In this document: one piece after another, positions 27,762 to 37,166 of the stretch | Position numbering within the stretch: the stretch's first letter is position 1 | Layout of the letters: each line of letters opens with the position of its first letter | DNA from: Leucobacter sp. OH1287 | GTDB taxonomy: Bacteria > Actinomycetota > Actinomycetes > Actinomycetales > Microbacteriaceae | DNA length: 64,000 bases | Direction: 5' to 3' | Assembly: GCF_003859945.1 (NCBI RefSeq) | Contig: NZ_RQYM01000004.1 | Location: forward strand, 82,155 to 146,154 | The notes under the pieces: generated by a model | What the model was told of the DNA's origin: nothing | Seen by the model: only the letters and a program-made list of their open reading frames with translations | The model's database searches: none | Translations under genes and position numbers: made by a program

Positions 27762-28894
27762 CTCTGCGCGGCCTTCGCCGCCGCCAGGTCGTTAAAGACG
27801 GCGGTGTTAAACTCGTAGGCGATCCGCACCTCGTCGAGGAAACGCTCACGATCTTCCTCGCTCAGCCGCTCACCGAGCAGGTCAAGCTGCTCACGGTAGG
27901 CGTTCTTGAACGCACCAAGCGGCGCAATCTCGCTAAAGTCGTAAAACTCGACCCCTGACTTCTCAAAGCCGTGCTGTTTGCGCATCTGCTTCGCGATCAT
28001 CTGCCCGCCCGACAGGTCGCCGAGGTATCTGGTGTAGTGGTGGGCAATAACGGCGGGCAACCAACCAGCGGCGGCGACCTCGCGGATCCGCTCAGTGTAT
28101 GCGGCGGTTGCGGCAACCGGCTGAATTTGATCGCGCCAGTCTGGCCCGAGCAGGTGCTCAAGGTCGCGCTCTAGCGTCGCAATGCGGCGCAGCCCGGGCG
28201 GATCAAACGCGGCAAGCTGCTCATCTGCGGCGCCGTGCAGCAGGTCGCTCGCCGCCTCCAGCTCGATATAGAGGAAGTAGTGCTGCGCAACCAGCGCAAT
28301 ATAGTCGGCGAGCGGCGACTCACACCGCATAATGCTCGCCATAAAGTCCGCGCCCTCACTGTCAGAGTGCCACATCCAGCTTTTTGTGCGGATCACCTGC
28401 GAAAACGGTGCATCGGCGGGGAGCTCTGCTGGTTCCCCATGATGGCCCTTGCCGTCCGGGTGGCGGCGGTAGGAGTGCTTCGCGTCACCGTGCGGGTGAC
28501 CGCCGTGTGCGTGGTGATCTCCGTGCGGGTGATCGCTCGCGGCATCCGCCTCGGCAGGCTCGCCACCCTCGGTAGCCTCGCCGCCCTCAGCAGAGTCGGC
28601 GGGGTCGTCCGCGATCCCAAGCCTCTCCTTCGCCTGCTTGAACAGCACAACCACCTGCTCGCGGATTTGCGGGCGCTCGGAGATTGGCGCGCCCGGCCAG
28701 TCGATTCGCAGCTGCTTTTCACCGCCCTCGGCGGCAACCCGCCAGTCTGAGCCGTTTTCGTCAAAGCCCAGCATCGTCGCGGCGGTCGCCTCTGGCGCCC
28801 CGTGGGCGCGCACGATCAGCAGATTGTCTGCGCCGTGATCATCGTTCATGTGCGCGAGCACACGCTCTGTAACCTCTTTTGAAAAAATACTCAC
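27758..28894 (-). CDS. DUF2470-heme oxygenase fusion with His-rich linker
   Basis: Heme degradation enzyme of about 378 residues. The N-terminal DUF2470/HugZ-like domain (about 1-100) contains VLAHMNDDHGADNLLIVRAHG. A linker (about 125-170) holds roughly a dozen histidines in HPHGDHHAHGGHPHGD-like runs. The C-terminal classical heme oxygenase domain has ARYMR-type region equivalents: AVIAHHYTRYLGDLSGGQMI (the distal-helix glycines) and QVIRTKSWMWHSDSEGADFM with the proximal His. It would open heme to biliverdin, CO and iron. The GTG at 28894 is preferred because a longer frame would cover the operator-like motif at 28924-28943. It is divergent from the iron uptake operon. Confidence 0.85.
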   Translation of the reverse strand: MSIFSKEVTERVLAHMNDDHGADNLLIVRAHGAPEATAATMLGFDENGSDWRVAAEGGEKQLRIDWPGAPISERPQIREQVVVLFKQAKERLGIADDPADSAEGGEATEGGEPAEADAASDHPHGDHHAHGGHPHGDAKHSYRRHPDGKGHHGEPAELPADAPFSQVIRTKSWMWHSDSEGADFMASIMRCESPLADYIALVAQHYFLYIELEAASDLLHGAADEQLAAFDPPGLRRIATLERDLEHLLGPDWRDQIQPVAATAAYTERIREVAAAGWLPAVIAHHYTRYLGDLSGGQMIAKQMRKQHGFEKSGVEFYDFSEIAPLGAFKNAYREQLDLLGERLSEEDRERFLDEVRIAYEFNTAVFNDLAAAKAAQS

Positions 28895-28923
28895 AGAATA
28901 AGCGTAATCAGCCTTTGCACAGG

Positions 28924-28943
28924 TTTCTACATCATCTGATGAT
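28924..28943 (-). promoter_or_regulatory. Candidate iron-gene operator upstream of heme oxygenase
   Basis: Read on the minus strand, ATCATCAGATGATGTAGAAA lies about 30 bp before the heme oxygenase start. ATCATC-A-GATGAT is a perfect 13-bp palindrome. The same motif precedes efeU at 1711-1730. Confidence 0.4.
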
Positions 28944-29079
28944 AAAATTGCGCCTCGGCGTGTCGCCCTTAGATAGTACGACAAAACTTTTTAGAAAACC
29001 CCGATCAGCGCAATGACGCAAAATATCTGCCTAAAACATTGCCGAAAATTACAAAAAGCTATTTACATCAGAGTCATTC

Positions 29080-29096
29080 TTGGTTAGGCTAAACAT
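29080..29096. promoter_or_regulatory. DtxR/IdeR-like iron box
   Basis: TTGGTTAGGCTAAACAT matches the core of the DtxR/IdeR consensus (TTAGGTTAGSCTAACCTAA), including the TTAG-S-CTAA palindrome. It sits about 100 bp before the siderophore-binding lipoprotein gene, in the intergenic region shared with heme oxygenase. Fe(II)-dependent repression of the uptake operon is the expected consequence. Confidence 0.65.
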
Positions 29097-29198
29097 CGTC
29101 TGACTTATTAAAGCGGTGTTGCAAGTCTGCATAAAAGCTCAAACTTCAGTTTTTATCAGCAAACCCCCACCCCGCTGCCAATAACTCACAGGAGCAAT

Positions 29199-30203
29199 TT
29201 GAAGAAGCAGCTAATCGCCGTCGCAGCCAGCGTGCTGCTGCTGTTTGGTGTCACCGCTTGCGGATCCGCCGGCGCAGCAAACAGCGGCCCCGCCGTGCCT
29301 GACGGTCCGAGCCGCACGGTTGTCGATGCCGAGGGAACCGAGGTGAAGGTGCCGGAGAACCCGGAGCGGATCGTCGCTCTCTCCGAGCCAACCCTCGACG
29401 GCCTGCTGGCGCTCGACATTGAACCGATTGGCGCGGTTAGCGGCCGTGGGCAGTCCGCTGTCCCCAACTATCTGCAGGATCGCGCCGGTGATATTAAGCT
29501 GCTCGGCGGTGTTGCGCAGCCAAACTTTGAGGCGATTGGCGCGGCAAAACCCGACCTGATCCTGGTTGACGGCACCAGCATCAACAACAACCCGCCCGTG
29601 ATCGCGGCACTGCGCCGCATCGCACCGGTTGTTTACACCGGTTACGCGGGCGGTGACTGGCGCAAGAACTTTGAGCTGGTTGCGGAGGCAACCAACAAAC
29701 AGGACGCCGCAGCCAAGGTGCTCGCCGACTACGATGAGGTGATCGCGGCAGCAAAACCGCAGCTTTCGCAGTTTGACGGCAAAACCTTCTCGATTGTCCG
29801 CTGGCAGGGTAACTCCGCCGCACTGATCCTAAAAGAACTGCCGCCCGGTCGCGCACTCAGTGACCTCGGCCTTGCCCGCCCAGCAAACCAGGACCGTGAG
29901 GGCCGCGGCCACTCCGAGCCCGTCTCGCTTGAAAACCTGACCGAGATCGATGCCGACTACATCTTCTTCGGCACCCTTGGCGGATCCAGCGTCGGCAACC
30001 CGAACGCGGGCGGCACCGCCGACATTGAGGGCGCGGAGCTCGCTCTCGCCGAGGCAGCCAAGGCTCCCGGGTTCACCTCGCTTAACGCATACCAGAACGA
30101 CCAGATCATCCTGGTTGACGGATCCGCTTGGACATCAACCGGCGGGCCAATTCTGATGCGCACAATCGTCGACAACATTATCGAGGCCCTGGTCACCAGC
30201 TAA
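29199..30203 (+). CDS. Ferric-siderophore/heme-binding lipoprotein (FepB/FecB type)
   Basis: Substrate-binding protein of 334 residues, TTG start with an AGGAG ribosome site. The lipoprotein signal ends VTACGSAG. It has the class III periplasmic-binding fold: VVDAEGTEVKVPENPERIVA, then LDIEPIGAV and a long connecting helix. It delivers a ferric siderophore (or heme) to the FecCD-type permeases encoded downstream. The enterochelin-esterase-like gene at the operon end favours a catecholate siderophore. A DtxR-type box lies upstream. The specificity is inferred from context only. Confidence 0.88.
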   Translation: MKKQLIAVAASVLLLFGVTACGSAGAANSGPAVPDGPSRTVVDAEGTEVKVPENPERIVALSEPTLDGLLALDIEPIGAVSGRGQSAVPNYLQDRAGDIKLLGGVAQPNFEAIGAAKPDLILVDGTSINNNPPVIAALRRIAPVVYTGYAGGDWRKNFELVAEATNKQDAAAKVLADYDEVIAAAKPQLSQFDGKTFSIVRWQGNSAALILKELPPGRALSDLGLARPANQDREGRGHSEPVSLENLTEIDADYIFFGTLGGSSVGNPNAGGTADIEGAELALAEAAKAPGFTSLNAYQNDQIILVDGSAWTSTGGPILMRTIVDNIIEALVTS

Positions 30204-30296
30204 AAAGCCCCGGTCAAGAACTAACCAAACAGCAAAAACCAACAACTGAATATCACTGAAACCCACCACACAACCAAACACTGAGAGGACGAGAGC

Positions 30297-33200
30297 GTGA
30301 AAGAGCAAAAGTCGCCCTGGTTGCGACACAGCAAGCTAGCGGTTGTTACCGCAGCCTGCGTTGGTTTGATCGCCACACCGACCCAGGCACTGGCGGACAC
30401 CGGAGAGGATGAGTGGCGCGCTGACGTCACCTCCGTTGAAACCGGTGTCACCCGCGGCTACCAGCTGGAATACAGCAACGGCAAGGTCTATGTTGCTGAT
30501 CCACAGTGGCGCAGTGAAACAGGCAGCTTCGGCACACCTGAAAACACTCCGTTTGAGAAGGATGACCAGCGCAGCATGCGCACAACCTTCTCCCCCTACG
30601 GCGTAGAGGTTGACCCTGACGTGAACGGCGAAACCGTGCTCGTCACAACCACCGCCCGCCAGACCGCTGCGGAAGCAACCGACGGCAAATACCAGTACGG
30701 CGGTGGCGTTGTGGTCTACTCTGCTTCGCAGGGCGCTCCAACCGATGCGGATCGCGTTTTCCGCTACAACGACGGTTCACCGGTGTTCTCTGGTCCCCGC
30801 CGAATCGCGGTTGATAAACAGCGCAACCTCGCCTATGTCACTAACCTCGGATCCTCACGCAGCAACGCGCCAGAGAACCGTGACGGCTACATCACCGTGC
30901 TCGATCTCACCAAGCGCGGCACCGCAGCGGTTATTGCACAGGTCACAGTGCCTGACGCAGCCGGCGCAATCGGTGTCAGCGTTGACGAGGCAAACAACCT
31001 GATCTACGTTGGTGGATTCAAGGACGCCGGTGAAACCGGGATCGACACCGAGAAGCTCTACGTTATCGACGGCAGCAAGCTGGTGAAGAACCGCCCAACC
31101 GACTTTACGGCAAACAACGGCGCAATTCGCGCGCTTGACGCGGTTGTTGGTGGCAACGCCCGGCCGTTCTATGATGCCGCAACCAAGAAGGTTTACGTTT
31201 CAGCCTACGACGCTTCAACAATCACCGTTGTTAACGCGGATCCAGCCAACGCCGCCGAGTACGGCAAGGCTGTGAAATCAATCAAGGTTGAGGGAACCGC
31301 TCCTGACCCAAGCAAGCCACGTCTGCAGCTGGGCACCAACGAGGTGACCGTTGACGCAGCTCGCGGCCTGCTCTACTCAGCAAACCTGGACGCCGGTATC
31401 ACCGTCTACGACATTAACGATGACTACGCTCAGCTCGAGTTCACCGCCCAGGACGGCACCAAAACCCGCGAGATTCGCGGCAGCGGCCGCACCGTTAACG
31501 TGGTGCTGAACCCAGCTAATGGCGAGGTTTGGGGATCCACGATCGGCAACACCGGTAAGGTAGACATCTTCAAGGTCACCGGCGGCGACGCTACGGCAAC
31601 GCCAGCGCCAACCCCGACACCGACACCAACTCCAACCCCGCAGCCACCGGCTCAGGACGAGGAGACCATCACCTTCACAACCAACGGCACCGCGCCTGGC
31701 ACCGTCACCCTGCCAAAGAACTGGGTTGCCGGTAAGCCGCTGACCGTGAAGGGCACCGGCTTCACCGCGAACAAGGCTGGAAACGGCGCACGCATCGCGG
31801 TTAAGGTGAACACTGGTGGTGTTTCTGCTATGCCAGAACCAGCTAACAGCGAGGGTATCTCTGACCTCTGGGCTGTGATTGACGCGGACGAGAACGGTAA
31901 CTTCACAGCGGAGTTCCCATTCCCAACACCTGACAACTCCAATGTTACCGCAACACCAGAGCCGGGTACCCAGTACGACTTCGCGTTCCTGACCGGCAGC
32001 CTGGGTGTTGGCACAGACCGTGAGAGCTCAATCCGTGGCGGCCGCACACCAAAGGTCACCGTGGTGGCAGCTGAGGCAGCTCAGCCAGCTCCGTCACAGC
32101 CAGCAGCTCCGGCACAGCCTCAGGCTCCTGCGCAGCCAGCGGATCCAGCAGCAACCTCTAACAAGGTTTGGCAGGCAGCTGTTGAGTCCTTCGACACCGG
32201 TGTACAGAACGGTTACCAGCTGGCCCTCGACGGCACCAGCGCATACGTTGCTGACGCCAAGTGGACAACCGGCAAGGACCTCGGAACCGGCAAGCTCGTG
32301 CAGGTTAACATCGCTGACCGCAAGATCGTGAAGAACCACGACTTCACCCAGCTGCGCCGCAACGACGGCAAGTTTGTTGCCAGCGAGGTAACCACCGAGG
32401 CTGACGGCAAGCTCGTTGTGATCGACGCTAAGACCAAAAAGGTTGAGGGCAAGCTCTCATACCTGGATCTGACCCGTAACGACGGCACCGGCAAGAAAGA
32501 GAACGAGCCATTCGACTGGAGCGACTTCGAGGCAGCAACCTCAAAGAGCGGCGTTCGCAGCAGCTTCTCACCATACGGTGTGGCTGTTGACCCTGACGTG
32601 AACGGTTCACCTGTGGCTGTCACCACCAACGCTCGCCAGAACGCAAGCGTTGCAAGCGGTGGCAAGTACACCCACGGTGGCGGCATCGTTGTCTTCAACC
32701 CGAACAAGGGCAACCCAACTGACGCGGATCGCGTATTCGAGTACGAGGACGGCACCCCGGTGTTCGCTGGTCCACGCCGTGTTGACATCGACGACGCCCG
32801 CAACCTCGCCTACGTCACAAGCCTCGGCGCTCGTGGTGAGGCAGGCTACGTCACAGTGCTGGATCTGACCAAGCGCGGTATCGACTCCGTTGTTGCGCAG
32901 GTACCACTGCCTAACGGTGCTCGCACAGTCGGCACCGCTGTTGACTCAGAGAACAACCGTATCTACGTGGGTAGCCTCGTGGAGAGCGGCAAGCTCTACG
33001 TCATCGACGGCAACAAGATTAAGCGCGACGCTCCAAAGGACTTCACCGTTAACGCCGGTGCGGTTTCCGAGCTGGAGGCAGTGGTTGGCAGCAACAGCCG
33101 CCCAACCTACAACGCAGCCGACAAGCGCCTCTACGTCTCATCGTTCGCTGACGCAACCATCACCGTGGTAAACGCTGACCCAGCTGACGCAAACTACGGT

Positions 33201-34088
33201 AAAGAGGTGAAGAAGATCAGCGTTGAGAGCACCGCTGACGGCCAGCGCGCACAGAAGTCAACCAACTCTGTTGCGATTGACAACGAGCGTGGCCTGCTGT
33301 TCTCTGCAAACCTTGACGCAGGTGTAACCGTCTACAACATTAAGGACGATTACAAGCCAGTTACCTTCACCGCCGCAGATGGCAGCAAGTACACCGAGAT
33401 TAAGACCGGTGGCCGTGCTGTTAACTTCGGAATCAACCCGGAGACCGGCGAGGTTTGGGTATCAAACTGGGGCGACAGCGGCAAGGTTGATGTGATCAAC
33501 ATCACCAAGCGCACCGCGAAACCAGCTGAGCCAAGCGACATCACCCCACCAGCTAACAGCGACGAGCTGACCAAGCTGGCTGACGGTGGCCTGATTGGCG
33601 AGCAGGACGGAAACACCGTAACCATCAAGAACATCCCGGTAGCTGACTACGGCTGGGTACACATCTACGGTTACAGCACCCCAAGCTACACCGGCGCCTT
33701 CGAGGTTGTTGGTGGACAGACCAAGGTTGATGTTTCCGGATTCTCAGTCGGCAAGCACTTCCTCGCGGTTTACAACACCGACGGTAAGTTCCTCGGATAC
33801 GTACCGTTTGTAATCCAGGAGAAGCCAGCAGCTCCGGGCACCGGCAACACCGGCACCCCGGGTGACACCGGAACTCCAAGCACCCCGGGTGCAACCGGTA
33901 ACACCGGTGACACCGGCAAGGCACCTGGTGCAGCAGGCGCGGGAACCGGCACCACCAGCGGTAAGGGCGGATCCACCCTGGCACGCACCGGTGCGGGTGA
34001 CCTCACCCTGCCACTGGCGCTCGGTGTGGTTGCGCTGCTGGCCGGCGCAGTAACCACGGTTGCTGCACGCCGCAAGCGCCACTGCTAA
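30297..34088 (+). CDS. Large surface protein: two YncE-like propellers, LARTG anchor
   Basis: Secreted wall protein of 1263 residues. A signal peptide ends near TPTQALAD. Two homologous beta-propeller halves (about 35-430 and 620-1090) share NGYQL, SPYGVEVDPDVNG and LDAGITVYDI-like repeats. A Thr-Pro repeat linker (TPAPTPTPTPTPTP) and a sandwich domain (about 455-600) separate them. The C-terminal 85-residue module (YGWVHIYGYSTPSYTGAFEV) recurs in the next two proteins. The terminus has LARTG, a hydrophobic helix and RRKRHC, fitting the LAxTG signal of class E sortases. Encoded between the binding lipoprotein and the permeases, it probably captures an iron source at the wall; this is inferred. 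The GTG start has a GAGGA site. Confidence 0.85.
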   Translation: MKEQKSPWLRHSKLAVVTAACVGLIATPTQALADTGEDEWRADVTSVETGVTRGYQLEYSNGKVYVADPQWRSETGSFGTPENTPFEKDDQRSMRTTFSPYGVEVDPDVNGETVLVTTTARQTAAEATDGKYQYGGGVVVYSASQGAPTDADRVFRYNDGSPVFSGPRRIAVDKQRNLAYVTNLGSSRSNAPENRDGYITVLDLTKRGTAAVIAQVTVPDAAGAIGVSVDEANNLIYVGGFKDAGETGIDTEKLYVIDGSKLVKNRPTDFTANNGAIRALDAVVGGNARPFYDAATKKVYVSAYDASTITVVNADPANAAEYGKAVKSIKVEGTAPDPSKPRLQLGTNEVTVDAARGLLYSANLDAGITVYDINDDYAQLEFTAQDGTKTREIRGSGRTVNVVLNPANGEVWGSTIGNTGKVDIFKVTGGDATATPAPTPTPTPTPTPQPPAQDEETITFTTNGTAPGTVTLPKNWVAGKPLTVKGTGFTANKAGNGARIAVKVNTGGVSAMPEPANSEGISDLWAVIDADENGNFTAEFPFPTPDNSNVTATPEPGTQYDFAFLTGSLGVGTDRESSIRGGRTPKVTVVAAEAAQPAPSQPAAPAQPQAPAQPADPAATSNKVWQAAVESFDTGVQNGYQLALDGTSAYVADAKWTTGKDLGTGKLVQVNIADRKIVKNHDFTQLRRNDGKFVASEVTTEADGKLVVIDAKTKKVEGKLSYLDLTRNDGTGKKENEPFDWSDFEAATSKSGVRSSFSPYGVAVDPDVNGSPVAVTTNARQNASVASGGKYTHGGGIVVFNPNKGNPTDADRVFEYEDGTPVFAGPRRVDIDDARNLAYVTSLGARGEAGYVTVLDLTKRGIDSVVAQVPLPNGARTVGTAVDSENNRIYVGSLVESGKLYVIDGNKIKRDAPKDFTVNAGAVSELEAVVGSNSRPTYNAADKRLYVSSFADATITVVNADPADANYGKEVKKISVESTADGQRAQKSTNSVAIDNERGLLFSANLDAGVTVYNIKDDYKPVTFTAADGSKYTEIKTGGRAVNFGINPETGEVWVSNWGDSGKVDVINITKRTAKPAEPSDITPPANSDELTKLADGGLIGEQDGNTVTIKNIPVADYGWVHIYGYSTPSYTGAFEVVGGQTKVDVSGFSVGKHFLAVYNTDGKFLGYVPFVIQEKPAAPGTGNTGTPGDTGTPSTPGATGNTGDTGKAPGAAGAGTGTTSGKGGSTLARTGAGDLTLPLALGVVALLAGAVTTVAARRKRHC

Positions 34089-34134
34089 CCCAGAAAAACA
34101 ACTAAATATCGCTTAACTAACAAACACTAAGGCG

Positions 34135-34176
34135 GGATGTGTCGCCGTGGATTTTCAGGTCTGCGGCGGCACATCC
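34135..34176. terminator. Hairpin between the first two surface-protein genes
   Basis: GGATGTGTCGCCG pairs with CGGCGGCACATCC across a loop of about 16 bases. No U-run follows, so it may act as a partial terminator or mRNA stabiliser that lets the first surface protein be made in excess. Confidence 0.55.
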
Positions 34177-34254
34177 TAAAGCCGTTTATACCCCCTCCAA
34201 GCAAATCAGACAGAGAATTTGCCAGCCGAGAAACCAAGAAAGCGCTCATCTACA

Positions 34255-37164
34255 ATGACTGTCACAACCGCCAACCAGAAACGGCACAGTACCGGGCCGA
34301 GCAAGCGACCAAACCGGCAGCTGCTCGCCCGCTTCGCGGTAGCGACCGCTGCAATTGCGGCGCTGATCGCACCAAACCTGCAAGCGCAAACCCCCGCACT
34401 CGCCGAAGACGCCCCCGTGCAGGAGTACACCTCACCGTCCGACCCAACGGTGAAATACACCGCCCCAACTGTCCTCAAACCGGGGCAAGACATTGTCATC
34501 AGCGGCACCGGCTGGACCAACACCGCGGGCAGTGAGGGATCCCTGATAACCGTGCTCATCGACGCCGCACGATCAGGCGACCCCAACACCGTCTACACCA
34601 AGCGCAACGTGGTGGATCCAACCACCGGCAGCGTTGAAACCGACAAGCGCCTGCAGGCGATCATCAAGGCTGACGCCAGCGGTAAATGGCAGGCAACCAT
34701 CCCCTACCCGACAGCCGAAAACGCGCAGCTCGCAAACGGCACCTGGAACGAGTGGCAGCCAGACTCCGAGCACACGCTGCGGTTCCTCACCGGCACCCGG
34801 TTAGAGGGCGATAAGGGTCGCAGCCTGTCCGCCAAGTTCAAGGTTGCGCCAGCACCAACCACACCGGGCACCCCGAGCGACCCGGGAACCCCGACAAGCT
34901 GCTCCCCGTCTGTTCCTCAGGCAACCGTGAGCATCGACCAGGGCACCGCGAAACTCGGCGAAACCCTGAAAATCAGCGGTAAGGGCTGGTGTCACAAAGA
35001 TCCCACCCAGGGCGGATCCGTGATCGGCATCAAACTTGACGGCGGCGCCTACTCGCGCATCGATGACAGCGTCCACCGCAATAAAACCATCTGGGCGCTG
35101 GTGACAGCCGATGCCGCAACCGGTGACTGGACTCACGAGCTGCAGCTGCCGGACGGCACCGCGGCAACCAGCACCCCCGCCTTCCCGGAGGGTGAGCACA
35201 CCCTGCAGCTGTTGACAGGTTCACTAAAACCGGGTGACACACAGCGTTCAATTGTCACCGGCAAGTTCATCGTCGGAGATGTGCAGGCGGGGCCAGCGGA
35301 TCCGCCAACCTGGGAGCACGTCACAGTCACCGGTGAGGGTGCCACAGCCTGGGTGCAGAAAGATGTTGCTGCCGGCGATAACGGCAAACTGAAGATTAAG
35401 GGAACCGGCTGGCAGAACCAGGCGAAAACCGGTGGCTCAACCGTCGCGATCAAGATTAACGCGAGCGACACAAAACAGTACGAGCACAGCGGCAGTGACA
35501 TTGTCAGCCACCCATCAGCCCCCGGTGACGCAACCATTTGGGCGCTGCTCGCACCCCAGAATCCGAGCAACCACAAGCACGTGTTCAAGGTTGAGCCAGA
35601 CGGTAACTTCGAGATTGAGATTGACGCACCAAAGGGACTAACCAAGGGACAGTATTTAACCGTCAGGTTCCAGTCCGGCCTGTTTGCGGCTAGCGATGTG
35701 GCGCGAACCCTGACAACCGAGCACCTGAGCGTTGACGGCGAAACCTTCAAACCCGCAGACAGCGACAGCAAGGTCACCTGTGTCCCATCAGTTCCTGAAG
35801 CAACCATCAGCATCGACCAGAAGAGCGCCAAAATGGGCGGACTTTTGCGGGTGAGTGGTAAGGGCTGGTGCCACCCGGGCGAGAAAATGGGCGGATCCCG
35901 CATCGCCTTCAAAATCGACGAGGGTAAATACAGTCACCTAACCTCCGACCTGCACTCCAACCGCACTATTTGGGCGCTGGTTGACGCAAACCCGGCAAAC
36001 GGTGACTTTGTAACCGATATTCGCCTGCCGGACGGCACCGCTGCGACCAGCGCGCCAGCGTTCGAGAACGGCGTACACACCCTGCGCCTGCTCACCGGTT
36101 CGCTGATCGAGGGCGATAAAACCCGCAGCATGAAATCGGCAGAGTTCGTGGTTGGCGAGTACGCACCGGGCGCGCTGCCGGATCCGCTCGACATCGCGGG
36201 CGGGGCACTCACCGAGGCGAACCGTGGCAGCATAACCGTTGAGCGGATCGCGACTCCCGCACCGGGCAGCTGGAAGGTTAGGGTGCCGGGTGCTCAGGAG
36301 GGCGACTGGCTGTTCATAAACACCTACGCCGGTAACTCCGCGCGCACCAGCTTCCCCGAGTGGTATCGCGCCGACAAAGACGGCAGTGTCACCCTCAGCC
36401 TCGCCGGTGTCACCCTGCAGGCGGGCCGGCTCGCGGTCACCGTGCAGTCCGGTAACGAGGGTAAAATCGGCGACCTGCTCGGCTGGACCGAGATTGTGAT
36501 CGCGGCGGATCCGGCACCGCAGCAGTCAACCCTGCTACAGCCGCAACCAGCCGCTGCCCCGGCCGCGGCGGTAACCCGCCCAGCGGCAACAACACAGCAG
36601 ACAAGGCGCACCGTCCGCACCCTGGTTGCATCGCCCGCGAACACCGCGCCAACCGTTGTGCCTGAGCTTGCGATTAAACGCGCAAGCCAGCTAAAAGGCA
36701 CCAACAAAGGCAAGGTGACCGGTGTAATTGACGGCACTGTGCTGACGATCACCGCCGCCGATAAGAAGGCTCGCGAGTGGGTTTACGCGCAGATCTTCAC
36801 CGGCGCGGACGTCCGCGCGGTCGGCTGGGTGCAGCTCGATAACGCGCTGTCCGCGAAAATCGACATCGCTGACCTGCCAGACGGCAACCACAAGGTTGCG
36901 CTGTTCAACGAGACCGGTGAGCTGATCGGCTGGGTGAGCGCGCCAAAGGGCGAGATTAAAGCGGCGACGCTGACCGAAAAACAAGAAACCAAGAAAACCA
37001 GTGACGGCGGCGAAGACACCGCAACCCCGGTTGAAGCCGGTGACGAAAGCGGGGCGGGCATTGATCCGCTAACCTTAAACCTGCTGCTCGCTGGCGCTGG
37101 ACTGCTCGTGCTCGCGGGCGGCATCACGGGCGCGCTGGTTATTGTGAAACGGAAGCGAGGCTAG
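34255..37164 (+). CDS. Surface protein with four repeated sandwich domains
   Basis: Exported, membrane-anchored protein of about 969 residues. A signal peptide (FAVATAAIAALIAPNLQAQT) is followed by four copies of a roughly 130-residue domain. Each copy runs from an ISGKGW/VSGKGW/IKGTGW turn through TIWALV and ends in LRLLTGSL or FLTG before a K/RS strand. Copies 2 and 4 also share GKGWCH with a conserved Cys. The C-terminal module AREWVYAQIFTGADVRAVGW recurs in both flanking surface proteins. The end is a hydrophobic helix plus KRKRG, without a clear sorting motif. The ATG at 34255 is chosen; a TTG at 34219 is possible. It is likely part of the iron-source receptor. Confidence 0.8.
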   Translation: MTVTTANQKRHSTGPSKRPNRQLLARFAVATAAIAALIAPNLQAQTPALAEDAPVQEYTSPSDPTVKYTAPTVLKPGQDIVISGTGWTNTAGSEGSLITVLIDAARSGDPNTVYTKRNVVDPTTGSVETDKRLQAIIKADASGKWQATIPYPTAENAQLANGTWNEWQPDSEHTLRFLTGTRLEGDKGRSLSAKFKVAPAPTTPGTPSDPGTPTSCSPSVPQATVSIDQGTAKLGETLKISGKGWCHKDPTQGGSVIGIKLDGGAYSRIDDSVHRNKTIWALVTADAATGDWTHELQLPDGTAATSTPAFPEGEHTLQLLTGSLKPGDTQRSIVTGKFIVGDVQAGPADPPTWEHVTVTGEGATAWVQKDVAAGDNGKLKIKGTGWQNQAKTGGSTVAIKINASDTKQYEHSGSDIVSHPSAPGDATIWALLAPQNPSNHKHVFKVEPDGNFEIEIDAPKGLTKGQYLTVRFQSGLFAASDVARTLTTEHLSVDGETFKPADSDSKVTCVPSVPEATISIDQKSAKMGGLLRVSGKGWCHPGEKMGGSRIAFKIDEGKYSHLTSDLHSNRTIWALVDANPANGDFVTDIRLPDGTAATSAPAFENGVHTLRLLTGSLIEGDKTRSMKSAEFVVGEYAPGALPDPLDIAGGALTEANRGSITVERIATPAPGSWKVRVPGAQEGDWLFINTYAGNSARTSFPEWYRADKDGSVTLSLAGVTLQAGRLAVTVQSGNEGKIGDLLGWTEIVIAADPAPQQSTLLQPQPAAAPAAAVTRPAATTQQTRRTVRTLVASPANTAPTVVPELAIKRASQLKGTNKGKVTGVIDGTVLTITAADKKAREWVYAQIFTGADVRAVGWVQLDNALSAKIDIADLPDGNHKVALFNETGELIGWVSAPKGEIKAATLTEKQETKKTSDGGEDTATPVEAGDESGAGIDPLTLNLLLAGAGLLVLAGGITGALVIVKRKRG

Positions 37165-37166
37165 TG

